A stretch of DNA of 64,000 bases from Parvibaculum sp041688015 (GCA_041688015.1 JBDNIY010000017.1:1-64000); one strand, 5' to 3'. Shown: positions 52,553 to 62,054, numbered from the stretch's first letter. Translations and numbers: made by a program. Notes: generated by a model from the letters alone, not told the origin.

Positions 52553-52654
52553 ATTTTTTTCCGTTTTACTCTTCGCCAAGCCGCTCGGTCCTCCTATATA
52601 GAGGCGGTGACCCCTTGGGATTAACGAGGGGCCGGGGGGTTTGACCCCATTCTC

Positions 52655-52670
52655 CGCATAATGTTATGCG
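52655..52670. promoter_or_regulatory. Palindrome between divergent polA and the ABC ATPase gene
   Basis: CGCATAA and TTATGCG form perfect seven-base arms around TG. The site lies in the divergent intergenic region about 60 bases before the ABC gene and could be an operator. No regulator gene is next to it. Confidence 0.35.
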
Positions 52671-52728
52671 TTCTGCCACATCAAGTGTCTGGTCCTTGCG
52701 GCTTTGCACTCTACATAAGAGCCGCCCA

Positions 52729-53709
52729 ATGGCCCATACGCTAGAGCCCCTTGAAGCTTCAAATTCCAAACAATCTGGCCTCAATGCGATTGAAGCCAAT
52801 GGATTGGGCAAAACTTATCGCGCAAGCGGCGGGCAACCGGAAAAGGAAGCGCTGAAGGGAATTGATCTGGCGGTGCCGCAAGGCTCGATCTTTGGGCTGC
52901 TGGGCCCTAATGGCGCGGGCAAATCGACCTTTATCAATATTTTAGCTGGCATGGTGATGAAGACCGCTGGCGATGTTTCGGTTTGGGGCTTTGACATTGA
53001 CGCCAACCCGCGGCAAGTGCGCGCCTCCATTGGCATCGTGCCGCAGGAGTTGAGCGTGGACCCCTTCTTCACGCCCGCCGAAGTGCTGGACTTGCAGGCC
53101 GGGCTCTATGGCGTGCCCAAAGCTGAACGCCGGACCATGGAAATCCTCGCCGCAATGGGGCTTGAGGATAAAGCAAACGCTTACGCACGCACGCTGTCAG
53201 GCGGCATGAAGCGGCGGCTGCTGGTGGCCAAGGCGATGGTGCATAACCCGCCGGTGCTGGTGCTCGACGAGCCGACAGCGGGCGTGGACATCGAATTGCG
53301 CAAGCAGCTCTGGGACTATGTGAAGGGGCTGAACGACCTTGGCACGACGATTGTGCTGACGACGCATTATCTGGAAGAAGCCGAAGCGCTGTGCGACCGG
53401 ATCGCCATTATTGATGAAGGCGTGGTGGTGGCCTGCGAGCCAACGCAGAAGCTGATCGCGCGGATCACCGACAAGAGGCTCATTATACGAACGACAACGC
53501 CCGTCACGGCTGAGAGCGCCGCCATCGAAGGGCTGCGCACCGAGATGACACGGCTAGGGGCGCTGTTAGTGCAGTATAATCCAACCGAAGTTGGCGTGAT
53601 GGACATTCTCGACCGGGTGCAGCGCGCGGGCCATGAAATTGTCGATATCACGACGGAAGAATCCGACCTAGAGGATGTCTTCCTGCAACTGACCTCGCAT
53701 AAGGTCTGA
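52729..53709 (+). CDS. ABC transporter ATP-binding protein (ABC-2 export type)
   Basis: ATPase subunit of about 326 residues for an ABC-2-type exporter. Motifs are Walker A LLGPNGAGKSTFINILAG, the Q-loop GIVPQE, the signature LSGGMKRRLLVAKAM, Walker B VLVLDEPTAGVDIELR and the H-loop TTHYLEEAE. The C-terminal extension is like that of YadG/CcmA-type exporters. No membrane permease gene is adjacent, since the next gene is on the other strand, so the partner must lie elsewhere. I start at the ATG at 52729; the ribosome site is weak (AAGAG). Confidence 0.9.
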   Translation: MAHTLEPLEASNSKQSGLNAIEANGLGKTYRASGGQPEKEALKGIDLAVPQGSIFGLLGPNGAGKSTFINILAGMVMKTAGDVSVWGFDIDANPRQVRASIGIVPQELSVDPFFTPAEVLDLQAGLYGVPKAERRTMEILAAMGLEDKANAYARTLSGGMKRRLLVAKAMVHNPPVLVLDEPTAGVDIELRKQLWDYVKGLNDLGTTIVLTTHYLEEAEALCDRIAIIDEGVVVACEPTQKLIARITDKRLIIRTTTPVTAESAAIEGLRTEMTRLGALLVQYNPTEVGVMDILDRVQRAGHEIVDITTEESDLEDVFLQLTSHKV

Positions 53710-53711
53710 CG

Positions 53712-54212
53712 TCAGGCGGAAGCGCGCTTGATCAGCTCACCCATGGTCATTTCGACTTCGCTGCCATTGACTGACAGCGGCAGGAAGATCGCCTCGATCT
53801 CGAAGGGCTCTTTGCCTTGCTTATAGGGTAAGATGCCATGCAGCCTTAGCGGGCGGTGCAACTGGCAGACGATGCCGAGCACCTTGGCCAGCATCGAGGC
53901 ATTTTTTTCTGAAAAACCCTGATCAAGTGTCTGGCCGGTATAATCGGCGGCAAACATGTCGTTGAGCGCGGTGCCCATGAGGCGCACTTGAAAATGCGCC
54001 GGTTGAACGGCAGGTGGCGTCACGTCGATCAGAAAGACAGTTGGCAGATGGCTCACGATTTCGCCAGGGCTGACATCGGCGCGCGTCGGCATGGTGCGTC
54101 CAGCGCGCTTGCCGGTCCAATAGGCGAGCAGCGCACGCAGCCGAGCATCCTGAAGATTGAGCAGCGGATCCACGAATAGATCGAAAGGCGAGAGCCTCAA
54201 AGTTTCGGACAT
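53712..54212 (-). CDS. PAS domain protein (PAS_5 family), second copy
   Basis: A protein of about 166 residues with a lone PAS-like domain. It shares the layout of the gene at 26056: ALLAYWTGKRAGRTMPTRADVSPGEIVSHLPTVFLIDV, then FQVRLMGTALNDMF, and a final IEAIFLPLSVNGSEVEM. The frame is open to 54431 but the family-like sequence begins at about the ATG at 54212. The ribosome site is weak. Function is unknown; a sensory or heme/ligand-binding role is only a guess. It is convergent with the ABC gene, with two bases between the stops. Confidence 0.8.
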   Translation of the reverse strand: MSETLRLSPFDLFVDPLLNLQDARLRALLAYWTGKRAGRTMPTRADVSPGEIVSHLPTVFLIDVTPPAVQPAHFQVRLMGTALNDMFAADYTGQTLDQGFSEKNASMLAKVLGIVCQLHRPLRLHGILPYKQGKEPFEIEAIFLPLSVNGSEVEMTMGELIKRASA

Positions 54213-54500
54213 GGACGGCTTACACTCATAATAGGGCTTGTTTGGGGCGGACTGAAGCGCGTGCGCCGCGAAATTCCTTGCTCTGCTATAGGCGAAATTA
54301 GCCGCGACGCCAAGGTTGCCTCCGGTCGGCGGCACGACGGCATCAATGGATTTTGCCATATTAGAATGCCATTCCATTGTCGGGGCCTTCGCAGATTGTC
54401 CGGCCTGAGGCTTTGGCCTACCTTGCAGCAACGTCTGTGGGGCCTATGTCGTTGTTGATCGATCCATATTTCAGGCGGAATATGAAAAGGTTATCTGGCC

Positions 54501-55192
54501 ATGGAAACACGCGTTGCCGAGATCGCGCCTCGCCTTTAATCAGTTCTTCATTGATGCCGACGAACCCCTGCTCTATCATTGCGGGCCGCGCGCCATGTTT
54601 CCGGCGGTCTCCGCAACCCTACAAAAGATCATGCCTGTTGATCGGCTGCGCTGGATCAGCTTCAGCCATGTCGAGGCGGATGAATGTGGGGCAATGAACC
54701 TCTGGCTGGCAGCGGCCCCCGGCGCACAGGTCGTCCATGGGGCGACCGCCTGCAACGTCTCGCTGGATGATCTGGCCGACCGACCCCCGCGCGTGCTGGG
54801 CGACGGTGAGGTGATCGATCTCGGTGGCCTCCGAGTTCGCTATCTCGACACGCCTCATGTGCCTCACGGCTGGGACGCAGGCATGATGTTTGAAGAAGAG
54901 ACGAAGACCCTCTTCTGCAGCGATCTTTTCACGCATCTGGGTGATCCCGCGCCGGTGACGCATGAGGATATTGTTGGACTGGCCATAACGGCTGAGGAGG
55001 CCTTTCAATCAACCTCGCTCACACCGGCGATCCGGCCAACGCTGGCGCGGCTGGCTGCCTTGAAACCCGCGACGCTCGCCATCATGCACGGGCTCGTCTT
55101 ACAGCGGCGATTGCGCCGCCGCGCTTGAGGCGCTGGGGCAGTTCTACGACAGGCGTCTGGCGGCATCACGGTCCTCATCCGAACTCGGATAA
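54501..55192 (+). pseudogene. Metallo-beta-lactamase-fold hydrolase gene with two lesions
   Basis: The open part (54514-55128) shows the MBL fold of an oxygen-binding or flavodiiron-like type: FSHVEADECGAMN, the metal-ligand block TPHVPHGWDAG, and FCSDLFTHLGD. Two breaks are visible. At the 5' end an ATG at 54501 reads METRVAEIAPRL and stops, while the fold resumes with FNQFFIDADEP in another frame, as if about 50 bases were lost. At the 3' end an extra G in the GGG at 55090-55092 shifts the frame. With one G fewer it continues as IMHGSSYSGDCAAALEALG and ends at 55192. The family comparison is from memory. Confidence 0.75.
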
Positions 55193-55214
55193 ATTTTAAG
55201 CGGAAATTAAACTA

Positions 55215-55991
55215 TCAGGCGAGAATAACCGGGCGGCCATCGTCTCGGGTGACAATTTCAACAGACACATCAAAACAGGCGGAGAGATTTTCCGGCGTCA
55301 GCACCTGATCAACCGGCCCTTGGCTCAGCACGTGGCCGTCGCGCAGCAACACCACATCATCGGCAAAATCGACCGCCAGATTGAGGTCATGCAGAACGAC
55401 GAGAACACCGACGCCCTGCAACGCCAAGGCGCGCATGGATGTCAGCACGGCGCGGCGGTGACGCAGATCAAGCGCGGACGTTGGCTCATCCAAGAACAAA
55501 TAACGCTGCGGCGCGTCGGGTGTCCGTCGCCAAATTTGCGCCAGCGCGCGGGCAAATTGCACGCGCTGCCGTTCGCCACCTGACAGCGTATGGTAGGTCT
55601 GATCCCACAGCGCCTCGATGCCCGCCACATGGCGCACTGTCGCCAACGCCCCATCATCATCCAGCGCGTCGCGTGTCATCGCAAAAGGCAACCGTCCAAG
55701 GCCGACCACTTCGCCAACCGTGAAGGCAAAATCAAGCGACGAGTTTTGCAGCAGCACCGCGCGCCGCCGCGCTAGTTCCACTGCTGTCATCTGCGTCATC
55801 ACTTGGCCATCGATTGTCATATGGCCACCGTCGGGCTTGCGCTCACCAGACAAAACCGAAATCGCCGTGGACTTGCCCGCACCGTTCGGTCCCAGCAACG
55901 CTGTCACGCGCCCCGGCACAATGCACAACGAACAATCAACTAGCAGAAAGCGCTTGTTAGCGCGCACAGAGATGTCATGTGCTTCGATCAT
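55215..55991 (-). CDS. hmuV: Heme ABC transporter ATP-binding protein
   Basis: Energises heme import through HmuU. The 258-residue ATPase has Walker A LLGPNGAGKSTAISVLSG and the Q-loop in RRRAVLLQNSSLDF. The signature is LSGGERQRVQFARALAQ, Walker B is RYLFLDEPTSALDL, and the H-loop is VLHDLNLAVDFADD. The ATG at 55991 overlaps the hmuU stop as ATGA; the frame extends to 56024 but that part overlaps hmuU. It is the last gene of the hmu operon. Confidence 0.95.
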   Translation of the reverse strand: MIEAHDISVRANKRFLLVDCSLCIVPGRVTALLGPNGAGKSTAISVLSGERKPDGGHMTIDGQVMTQMTAVELARRRAVLLQNSSLDFAFTVGEVVGLGRLPFAMTRDALDDDGALATVRHVAGIEALWDQTYHTLSGGERQRVQFARALAQIWRRTPDAPQRYLFLDEPTSALDLRHRRAVLTSMRALALQGVGVLVVLHDLNLAVDFADDVVLLRDGHVLSQGPVDQVLTPENLSACFDVSVEIVTRDDGRPVILA

Positions 55992-57052
55992 GCCCGCAAG
56001 CCTTTCTTGCGCACCAGCAACCACAAGAAGAACGGGCTGCCGACCAGACTTGTCACCAAGCCGATCGGCAACTCCGCGGGAATGACGACAACCCGCGCCA
56101 TACTGTCTGCAAATAACAACAAGGTGGCACCGAGCAACGCCGAACCCGGCAGCACAATGCGGTGGTCCGGCCCCACCGCCATCCGCACCAGATGCGGCAC
56201 CACAATGCCAACAAAGGCGATGATGCCCGACACCGCCACCGACGCACCGACGGCCAGCGCAGTCGCCACCATCAATATCTGCTTGAGCCGCTCAACTGGC
56301 ACCCCCAGATGCATCGCTTCACGCTCACCCAGCAGCATGGCGTTGAGTGCCCGGCCAGAACGAAGAATTAAAAAACAGGCAAGCCCCACAAAAGGCCCCG
56401 CCATGATGACGCCCGACCATCCGCCCTTGGCGAGGCTCCCCATGGTCCAAAAGGTGATGTCGCGCAATTGCCGGTCGTCGCTCATGAAAATCAAAATGCC
56501 CATCGCCGCGCCTGCCATCGCGTTCATCGCGATCCCGGCCAGCAGCAACATGGCGGTGGAGACCGCGCCGCGCTGACGCGCAATGCGCTCGGTCGCAAAT
56601 GTCGCCACAAGGCCACCAGCAAAAGCCGCTACCGGCAAAAGATGCTGATAGATCGCATCGGGCACCCAGGCCAACAACAAATGCCCGAACATGATAATCA
56701 ACACAGCGCCCAGCGCCGCCCCGCCCGAAATGCCAATCAAGCCGGGGTCGGCCAATGGGTTACGAAACAACCCTTGCAGGGCCGCGCCGGAAAGCCCGAG
56801 CCCCGCACCGACGATAATCGCCAGCACGGCGCGCGGCAGCCGCAAGCCCAGCACAATAGCGCGCGATTGGCTGTCAGCGTCTTGCCCAAACAAGATTTTC
56901 AGAACATCGCCGAATGGAATAGGCATCGCGCCGATGGCCAGCGCACCGACAAAAGCGATGGCGAGCAAAACGCCAAGCCCCGCCAACACCAATGTGCGCG
57001 GAGCGAGCTGCAAGGGCGACCCAATGGAGCGTGGGCGGGCCACATCGCTCAT
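55988..57052 (-). CDS. hmuU: Heme ABC transporter permease (FecCD family)
   Basis: Inner-membrane permease for heme, 354 residues with about ten hydrophobic helices. The family block is LGLRLPRAVLAIIVGAGLGLSGAALQGLFRNPLADPGLIGISGGAALGAV, followed by the coupling-helix glycine region and SGIIAFVGIVVPHLVRMAVGPDHR. It overlaps hmuT upstream and hmuV downstream by four bases each, so the three are tightly coupled. Confidence 0.95.
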   Translation of the reverse strand: MSDVARPRSIGSPLQLAPRTLVLAGLGVLLAIAFVGALAIGAMPIPFGDVLKILFGQDADSQSRAIVLGLRLPRAVLAIIVGAGLGLSGAALQGLFRNPLADPGLIGISGGAALGAVLIIMFGHLLLAWVPDAIYQHLLPVAAFAGGLVATFATERIARQRGAVSTAMLLLAGIAMNAMAGAAMGILIFMSDDRQLRDITFWTMGSLAKGGWSGVIMAGPFVGLACFLILRSGRALNAMLLGEREAMHLGVPVERLKQILMVATALAVGASVAVSGIIAFVGIVVPHLVRMAVGPDHRIVLPGSALLGATLLLFADSMARVVVIPAELPIGLVTSLVGSPFFLWLLVRKKGLRA

Positions 57053-57925
57053 GGTGAGGTCGTCCAGGGCCGCGTCGGCAGAGCGGGGAAGGTTTGCTCT
57101 GGATGAAACGCAACAGCCAGATCATGCACGGCGTGAGCAAGCCGCGGTCCAAAGCCCAAGCCAAAAAGCCCATCGACTACCACAAGCCGCTTGTTCTGGG
57201 CGGCCAAGGTGTGCGCGATATTAGGCTCTGCCAAAACAGCAGCTTCGCCCCCGATGGCCTCAACCGATTGGGTCATCATCATCAAGAGGTCGGGTCTGGC
57301 CGCAATGGCCGCCTCCGGCGACAGCGGCTTATAGCCCTGCACATCGCTGACTGCATTGACGCCGCCCGCCAATTCGATCATCGCATCAGCAGCGGTCCCT
57401 TGGCCCGCCTTTTCCCGTTGCCAGCAAAAAGAGCACGCGCGGCTGCGAGCTTGCTTTCCTCACCTCAGCTTTGACAGTGGCGAGGTCTTCGGTCAATGCA
57501 TCGACAAGCGCACGCGCTTGCGCTTGGCGGCCTAGCACATCACCGATCATCTCAATCCGATCAATGTCACTTTGCTGCGTGAAGCCGTCATGCAAACGAA
57601 CAACCTTCATCCCCGCGTTCGCAAGCTGATCGAGAATTTCAGGCGGGCCCGCCTCAGGCCCTGCCAACAGCACATCGGCCTTGAGCGACAGCAGGCCTTC
57701 CGCCGCCAGCGACCGGACATAACCAACATTAGGAAGGCTATGAGTGGCGGCTGGATAATAGCTTGTCTGATCGACCCCAACCAAAGCGTTGCCCGCGCCA
57801 AGCGCATAGACCGTTTCCGTCACCGCGCCGCCAACCGACAAGGCACGCAGCGGTGCGTCAGCTCGCGCGCCACCTGCCGCCATCACGACAGCGATGGCGG
57901 CAAGGAAGCCAAACCGAACAATCAT
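57049..57925 (-). pseudogene. hmuT: Heme ABC transporter substrate-binding protein, frameshifted
   Basis: Periplasmic heme-binding protein that feeds HmuUV. The N-terminal frame (57386-57925) has a signal peptide (FLAAIAVVMAAGGARA) and then LRALSVGGAVTETVYALGAG and LLAGPEAGPPEILDQL. It reaches FLLATGKGGP and falls out of frame at about 57398-57405. The second frame (57049-57381) resumes at MIELAGGVNAVSDVQGYKPLS and runs to the hmuU overlap. Deleting one A from CCAAGGGACC restores a continuous GKGGPGTAADAMIELAGG. The rest of the operon is intact, so sequencing error should be considered first. Confidence 0.88.
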
Positions 57926-58956
57926 GCGGCTTCCTTCTCAAACAGATCGGCCACCAACGCGCGCCAGGCTTCGTCTTCGGGTTGACCCGGCTTGCGCTTG
58001 CCAAACAAATTACCGATCAACTCGCCACCGGGATTAAACAGTTCAAGTGATGTGACCACGCCTTCATCTGCGGGCTTCCACACGACCCAGGCTGACGCGA
58101 TCATGTCTTCACGCAAATGCAGGTTGAAACTTTCGTCCAGCACGTTGAACCACGGGCCCATGGTTTTTAGGTTCTCAATCGCGCCGGTATGAATCTGGAT
58201 CATCCCCGGATTGCCGACAAACACCATGATGGACGTCTTGCGCGCCACAGCCGTCGTCATAAGGTTGCGCAACGAGGACGTGGGCACCGCGCGTGCGCGT
58301 AGCTCACCTGCCAGTCTAAAGGCTTGCGCCCGATCAACCTTGAATGTGCTGATGAGCCCATGAAAATCATGCGTATCTGTCATCGCATCCCAAGCGGCCC
58401 GAAAGCCCGCCACGTCAACCTCAGCGTCAGGCAGCGATGCACGCGGGCGGTGGCTTGGTTTGATCTCAAGTGGCGTTGCCGCCACGCTCCAGCGCGCCAC
58501 CAATCCATCAAAGGCGGCGACGTCAGAACTTTCCGTGAGATAAATTTTGTGGATGGCGATACCTGCACGATCAAAGAATTGCAGGCTACGGCGCTCGCCT
58601 TGCGTCACGGCAAAGCCGAACCGCCAATGATTAAAGAAAATACGCAGATCAATATCGTCACCCACGATCAACCCGACATGGCCACCCCCTTCGAGCGTGC
58701 CATAAACACCTTTGCGCTCATGCACGCAGTCCTCATTGCGCGTCAGCGCCATCACACGCCCCAACGTCGACACCTCGGCAATGATACCTGTCCAGTCCGG
58801 CTTCAACCGCGCCACTGTCGTTCCTTCAGAGCCAAGTGCCACCAGCTCTATTTCACTGATGCCAAGGCGAGCGGCAATGTCTCGCGCGCGCAACGTAGGT
58901 TCTTTTTCGGCGAGCGCCTGACGGCGGGCGTTAAGATCGGTCAGATATGCAGTCAT
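57922..58956 (-). CDS. hmuS: Hemin-degrading factor / heme utilisation protein HmuS
   Basis: Cytoplasmic heme-handling protein of about 344 residues of the HemS/ChuS/HmuS family, which accepts imported heme and in some members degrades it. Visible family features are the two-fold repeated domain structure, GRVMALTRNEDCVHERKG, LRIFFNHWRFGFAV and, in the second half, GNPGMIQIHTG and GPWFNVLDESFNLHLRED. I start at the ATG at 58956 with AAGGAAAG upstream. It overlaps hmuT by four bases. Confidence 0.94.
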   Translation of the reverse strand: MTAYLTDLNARRQALAEKEPTLRARDIAARLGISEIELVALGSEGTTVARLKPDWTGIIAEVSTLGRVMALTRNEDCVHERKGVYGTLEGGGHVGLIVGDDIDLRIFFNHWRFGFAVTQGERRSLQFFDRAGIAIHKIYLTESSDVAAFDGLVARWSVAATPLEIKPSHRPRASLPDAEVDVAGFRAAWDAMTDTHDFHGLISTFKVDRAQAFRLAGELRARAVPTSSLRNLMTTAVARKTSIMVFVGNPGMIQIHTGAIENLKTMGPWFNVLDESFNLHLREDMIASAWVVWKPADEGVVTSLELFNPGGELIGNLFGKRKPGQPEDEAWRALVADLFEKEAA

Positions 58957-58978
58957 GATGACTTTCCTTCGAGTGAAT

Positions 58979-59773
58979 TTAGTTAAGTGAGAAGTGAACG
59001 GGAATTTGAACCCAGGCGATGGTTGGCAACCCGTTGCGTCGTTCTGGTTCAAATTGCCAACGCCGCACAGCAACAAGTGCGGCATTGTCGAGCAGTGCAA
59101 AGCCTGAACTTTTCCAAATTAAAATTTCATCCGCATTGCCGTTATTATCAAGGCGAACGCGGATGAGCGCTTCACCCTCCTGCCCCAGATTGCGGGCGCG
59201 TTTGGGATAGTTCGGCGGGCGCGGGGGCGTGCGAAAACGCGGCTTCGTAATGAGGTTAAGGTCGACGTCACGCGCCATCTCTCCACCAGCGCTTGAATAC
59301 GATTCCTCTTGCACAGGAGCAGTCATCGATTGCGACGACAGCGTCCTTTCTAGCGCGGCATCATGCACCTCGCGCTTCACGGCCTTTGACGCGGGCGCGG
59401 GGGAATGCGCAACAGGTGTAATCGGTATGATTGGGTTAGGTATCTCCTGAGACAGTTCTACCGCGCGCTGCAGTGGCGCTGGGGGCGCCTTCTCAATTAG
59501 AGGAGGCACCTCGTCGTTTATTTTTTCCATCGGCGTTTCCAACGGCGCTATGACCGAAGGGCTGACGAGGCTAATCTCAAACGCATCAGGCCCTCTGGCC
59601 GGAATGGCCTCTATCTCCGGTGCCAGAACCGAAAACAACGCAACGGCAATCGCAACGTGAGCGGTGAGGGAAATCGCTATCGATAAACGCAGATTTTGCA
59701 CGCACATGGGTAGGACCGAGGAACAAATATCCGGCCCATGCAAATCTGGTTTATCGATGGCGACTTGACCCAT
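58979..59773 (-). CDS. tonB: Energy transducer TonB
   Basis: Transmits proton-motive force to outer-membrane receptors. The 264-residue protein has a short cytoplasmic start and a membrane anchor (LSIAISLTAHVAIAVALFSVL). A Pro/Glu-rich periplasmic spacer follows, then the C-terminal TonB domain with YPKRARNLGQEGEALIRVRLD and ALVAVRRWQFEPE. GGAGG lies five bases before the ATG at 59773; a later ATG at 59707 is nearer the anchor but has no site. It sits between hmuR and hmuS, so it is probably dedicated to heme uptake. No exbBD genes are in the window. Confidence 0.94.
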   Translation of the reverse strand: MGQVAIDKPDLHGPDICSSVLPMCVQNLRLSIAISLTAHVAIAVALFSVLAPEIEAIPARGPDAFEISLVSPSVIAPLETPMEKINDEVPPLIEKAPPAPLQRAVELSQEIPNPIIPITPVAHSPAPASKAVKREVHDAALERTLSSQSMTAPVQEESYSSAGGEMARDVDLNLITKPRFRTPPRPPNYPKRARNLGQEGEALIRVRLDNNGNADEILIWKSSGFALLDNAALVAVRRWQFEPERRNGLPTIAWVQIPVHFSLN

Positions 59774-59801
59774 TCGAGCCTCCCAATCAGAACCAGCCCG
59801 A

Positions 59802-62054
59802 TCAGAATCGGAAGGTGGCGTTCAAGCCAGCATTGCGACCAGCCTGTGCATAGCGCCCGATAATGGCGCTGCCAGCGGCAAGACCCGTCACATCCTGTGC
59901 GTTGTAATATTCCTCATCGGTAATGTTGAAGACGCCGGCATTGATCGTGAGATTGTCGGACACCTCAACGTAGGCGCTGAGGTCAAGCACGGTATAGGAG
60001 GGTGCTTGGAAGCCGGTGGCGGAGGAAACGCGGTCGTGACGCCAAGCGTGTGTCGCCGTGAGCTGCGTGCCCCAGACATCGGCTTCATAGGCCACCCCTA
60101 AGATCGCCTTCACCGGATCGACACTATCGATGGCCGCTCCCGTCTGGTCATCTTCGCCACGCGCATAGGCGATGGCACCGCGTAGCGCCCAGTTCGGCGT
60201 TATACGATATTCGCCTTTGGCTTCCGCGCCGTAGATCGTGACGTTCGACAGGTTTTGATACTGGAACTGCATGAGGCCACCGGATATGCCGATGAGCTGG
60301 GTATCGATGAAGTCCTCATATTCATTGTAGAAGACCGATGTCGAGAAGCTGCTGCCATCGGCGAACTTGCCGCGCAGCCCGCCTTCGATGCCGTCACTCG
60401 TTTCCGGCTTCAGATTGCCGTTGGGCAAAACCTCATAGCCATAGCCCGGATTGCTGAAGGCGAAATTGGCGTTGTCATAGGGCGGTGCGCGGAAGCCATG
60501 CGCATATTGTGCGTAGATCCTATATTCTTGTGTCAGATCAAATGTCGCGCCGAGCTTGGGCGACACTTCCGTCTCCGTCACCGCATGAACGGCGATCACG
60601 CCTGCGCTGGCGTTGGCGAAAAGAGCGTCTTGCTTCGGTTCAAGATGATAGTAGTCGAAGCGAACGGCGGGAATGACGGAGAAACGCCCGAAGGTCATAT
60701 TGTCCTGAACATAGACACCCACAGACGTCGTGTTCGTGTCGGGGAAATTCTTGTTCGGGAATGTTTCGTCATTAAAGGGGAAATAGCCCGAGCTTACGCC
60801 CGTGGTGAGGTTCGTCTCTGTGCGATAACGCGGCCGCGAGGTCTGCGTATAACTTGCCGTCACACCATAAGTAAAATCATGTTTGACCGCGCCCCAGTTT
60901 CTCGTGAGACCAAACTGCAAATCAGCACCCCAAATTTCCTGCAAAAACTTGAGATCAGAATTGCGGTAAAAATTGTCGATCGTGTCGGTCAGGATTTGCT
61001 CATTATGCTCATTGCGGTCGAGCTTGGTGTAAAAGACCTTCACACCAACATTGTCGGCGATAACAAGCGGCGCTTGATGGCTGTAAGCCGCGCTGATCAT
61101 GCTGCGCTTCGTCTTGTCTGTGGCCGCAGAGGACAGAACGGTGCCAAAGATGAAGGGGGCGGGAATGGAAGACGCATCCGAACCCGGCACCGCACCGCCG
61201 ACGTCGGTTAGAAGCTCTGTGTCGATATTGCCTTCTTCAAACTGGCCGGTGATCTTCAGCGTGTTATTGTCGTTGCCCTTGAAGACGAGCTTGCCGAAAA
61301 AAGCGTTCGACCAATAATCTTGCGGATTATAGATGGCGTCGCTATTCGGTTTTGTTTCGTGACCGTCGCGGCGCGTATAAATGCCGAGCACTTCGACATT
61401 GCCCGCGCGCACCGCCCCCGTTGCTGACTCCATGAAGCTCTTGTCGGCGCTAGCGTAGCCGCCCTTGAGGCTCGCATACCAATTCCGGCCGACGCTATCG
61501 AGATAATCCGACGGGTCCTTGGTCTGATAGGCGACAACGCCCCCGATGCCGTCACTGCCGTAAAGAGCAGAGGCGGGTCCGCGCACAATCTCGATCTGCT
61601 TCATGGCGTCCAGATCGATGAAGTCGCGCGTATAGGTGCCCGATCCTTCGTTACTGGTGGGAAAGTCTGGTGTCCGCAAGCCATCGATCAAGGTCAAAAC
61701 ACGATTGCCGCCGATACCACGGATGGTGAAGTTCGTCGCTCCTGTCCGCGTGTGCGACGTGCCCACCGAAACGCCCGGCTCATAACGCACGATGTCCTGC
61801 ATCGTATGAGCGTTCTGGCGTTCAAGCTCTTCAGTTGTGATGACTGAAACCGTACCCGCCACATCGTTGATGATGGTCGGCGTGCGTGTTGCCGTTGAGG
61901 TCACCATATCAAGCTGCGTGGCGACCGCAGGCTTCGCCTCTTTCGCTGTCGATGTCGCGGGCGTCACGTCAGCAGCCTGTGCTGCCGAAATCGCAACAAT
62001 CGATGTTGCCGCCAGTAGAGCCGATAAAAAATGTGAAGATGTGTGTCGTGCCAT
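59802..62054 (-). CDS. hmuR: TonB-dependent heme/hemoglobin outer-membrane receptor
   Basis: Outer-membrane heme receptor of 750 residues. It has a signal peptide (LLAATSIVAISAAQAA) and a TonB box/plug domain with MQDIVRYEPGVSV, TNFTIRGIGGNRVLTLIDG and IVRGPASALYGSDGIGGVV. The large beta-barrel follows. In the barrel, HGFRAPPYDNANFAF and NGNLKPETSDGIEGG match the FRAP and NPNL boxes of heme receptors. The C-terminus ends in the aromatic ATFRF. It is the first large gene of the hmu operon, downstream of hemP and the Fur-like box. Confidence 0.95.
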   Translation of the reverse strand: MARHTSSHFLSALLAATSIVAISAAQAADVTPATSTAKEAKPAVATQLDMVTSTATRTPTIINDVAGTVSVITTEELERQNAHTMQDIVRYEPGVSVGTSHTRTGATNFTIRGIGGNRVLTLIDGLRTPDFPTSNEGSGTYTRDFIDLDAMKQIEIVRGPASALYGSDGIGGVVAYQTKDPSDYLDSVGRNWYASLKGGYASADKSFMESATGAVRAGNVEVLGIYTRRDGHETKPNSDAIYNPQDYWSNAFFGKLVFKGNDNNTLKITGQFEEGNIDTELLTDVGGAVPGSDASSIPAPFIFGTVLSSAATDKTKRSMISAAYSHQAPLVIADNVGVKVFYTKLDRNEHNEQILTDTIDNFYRNSDLKFLQEIWGADLQFGLTRNWGAVKHDFTYGVTASYTQTSRPRYRTETNLTTGVSSGYFPFNDETFPNKNFPDTNTTSVGVYVQDNMTFGRFSVIPAVRFDYYHLEPKQDALFANASAGVIAVHAVTETEVSPKLGATFDLTQEYRIYAQYAHGFRAPPYDNANFAFSNPGYGYEVLPNGNLKPETSDGIEGGLRGKFADGSSFSTSVFYNEYEDFIDTQLIGISGGLMQFQYQNLSNVTIYGAEAKGEYRITPNWALRGAIAYARGEDDQTGAAIDSVDPVKAILGVAYEADVWGTQLTATHAWRHDRVSSATGFQAPSYTVLDLSAYVEVSDNLTINAGVFNITDEEYYNAQDVTGLAAGSAIIGRYAQAGRNAGLNATFRF

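Noticed and set aside
54377..54697. Plus-strand 106-residue open frame over the start of the metallo-hydrolase gene
   Set aside because: It is out of frame with the conserved fold and its peptide has no recognisable feature.
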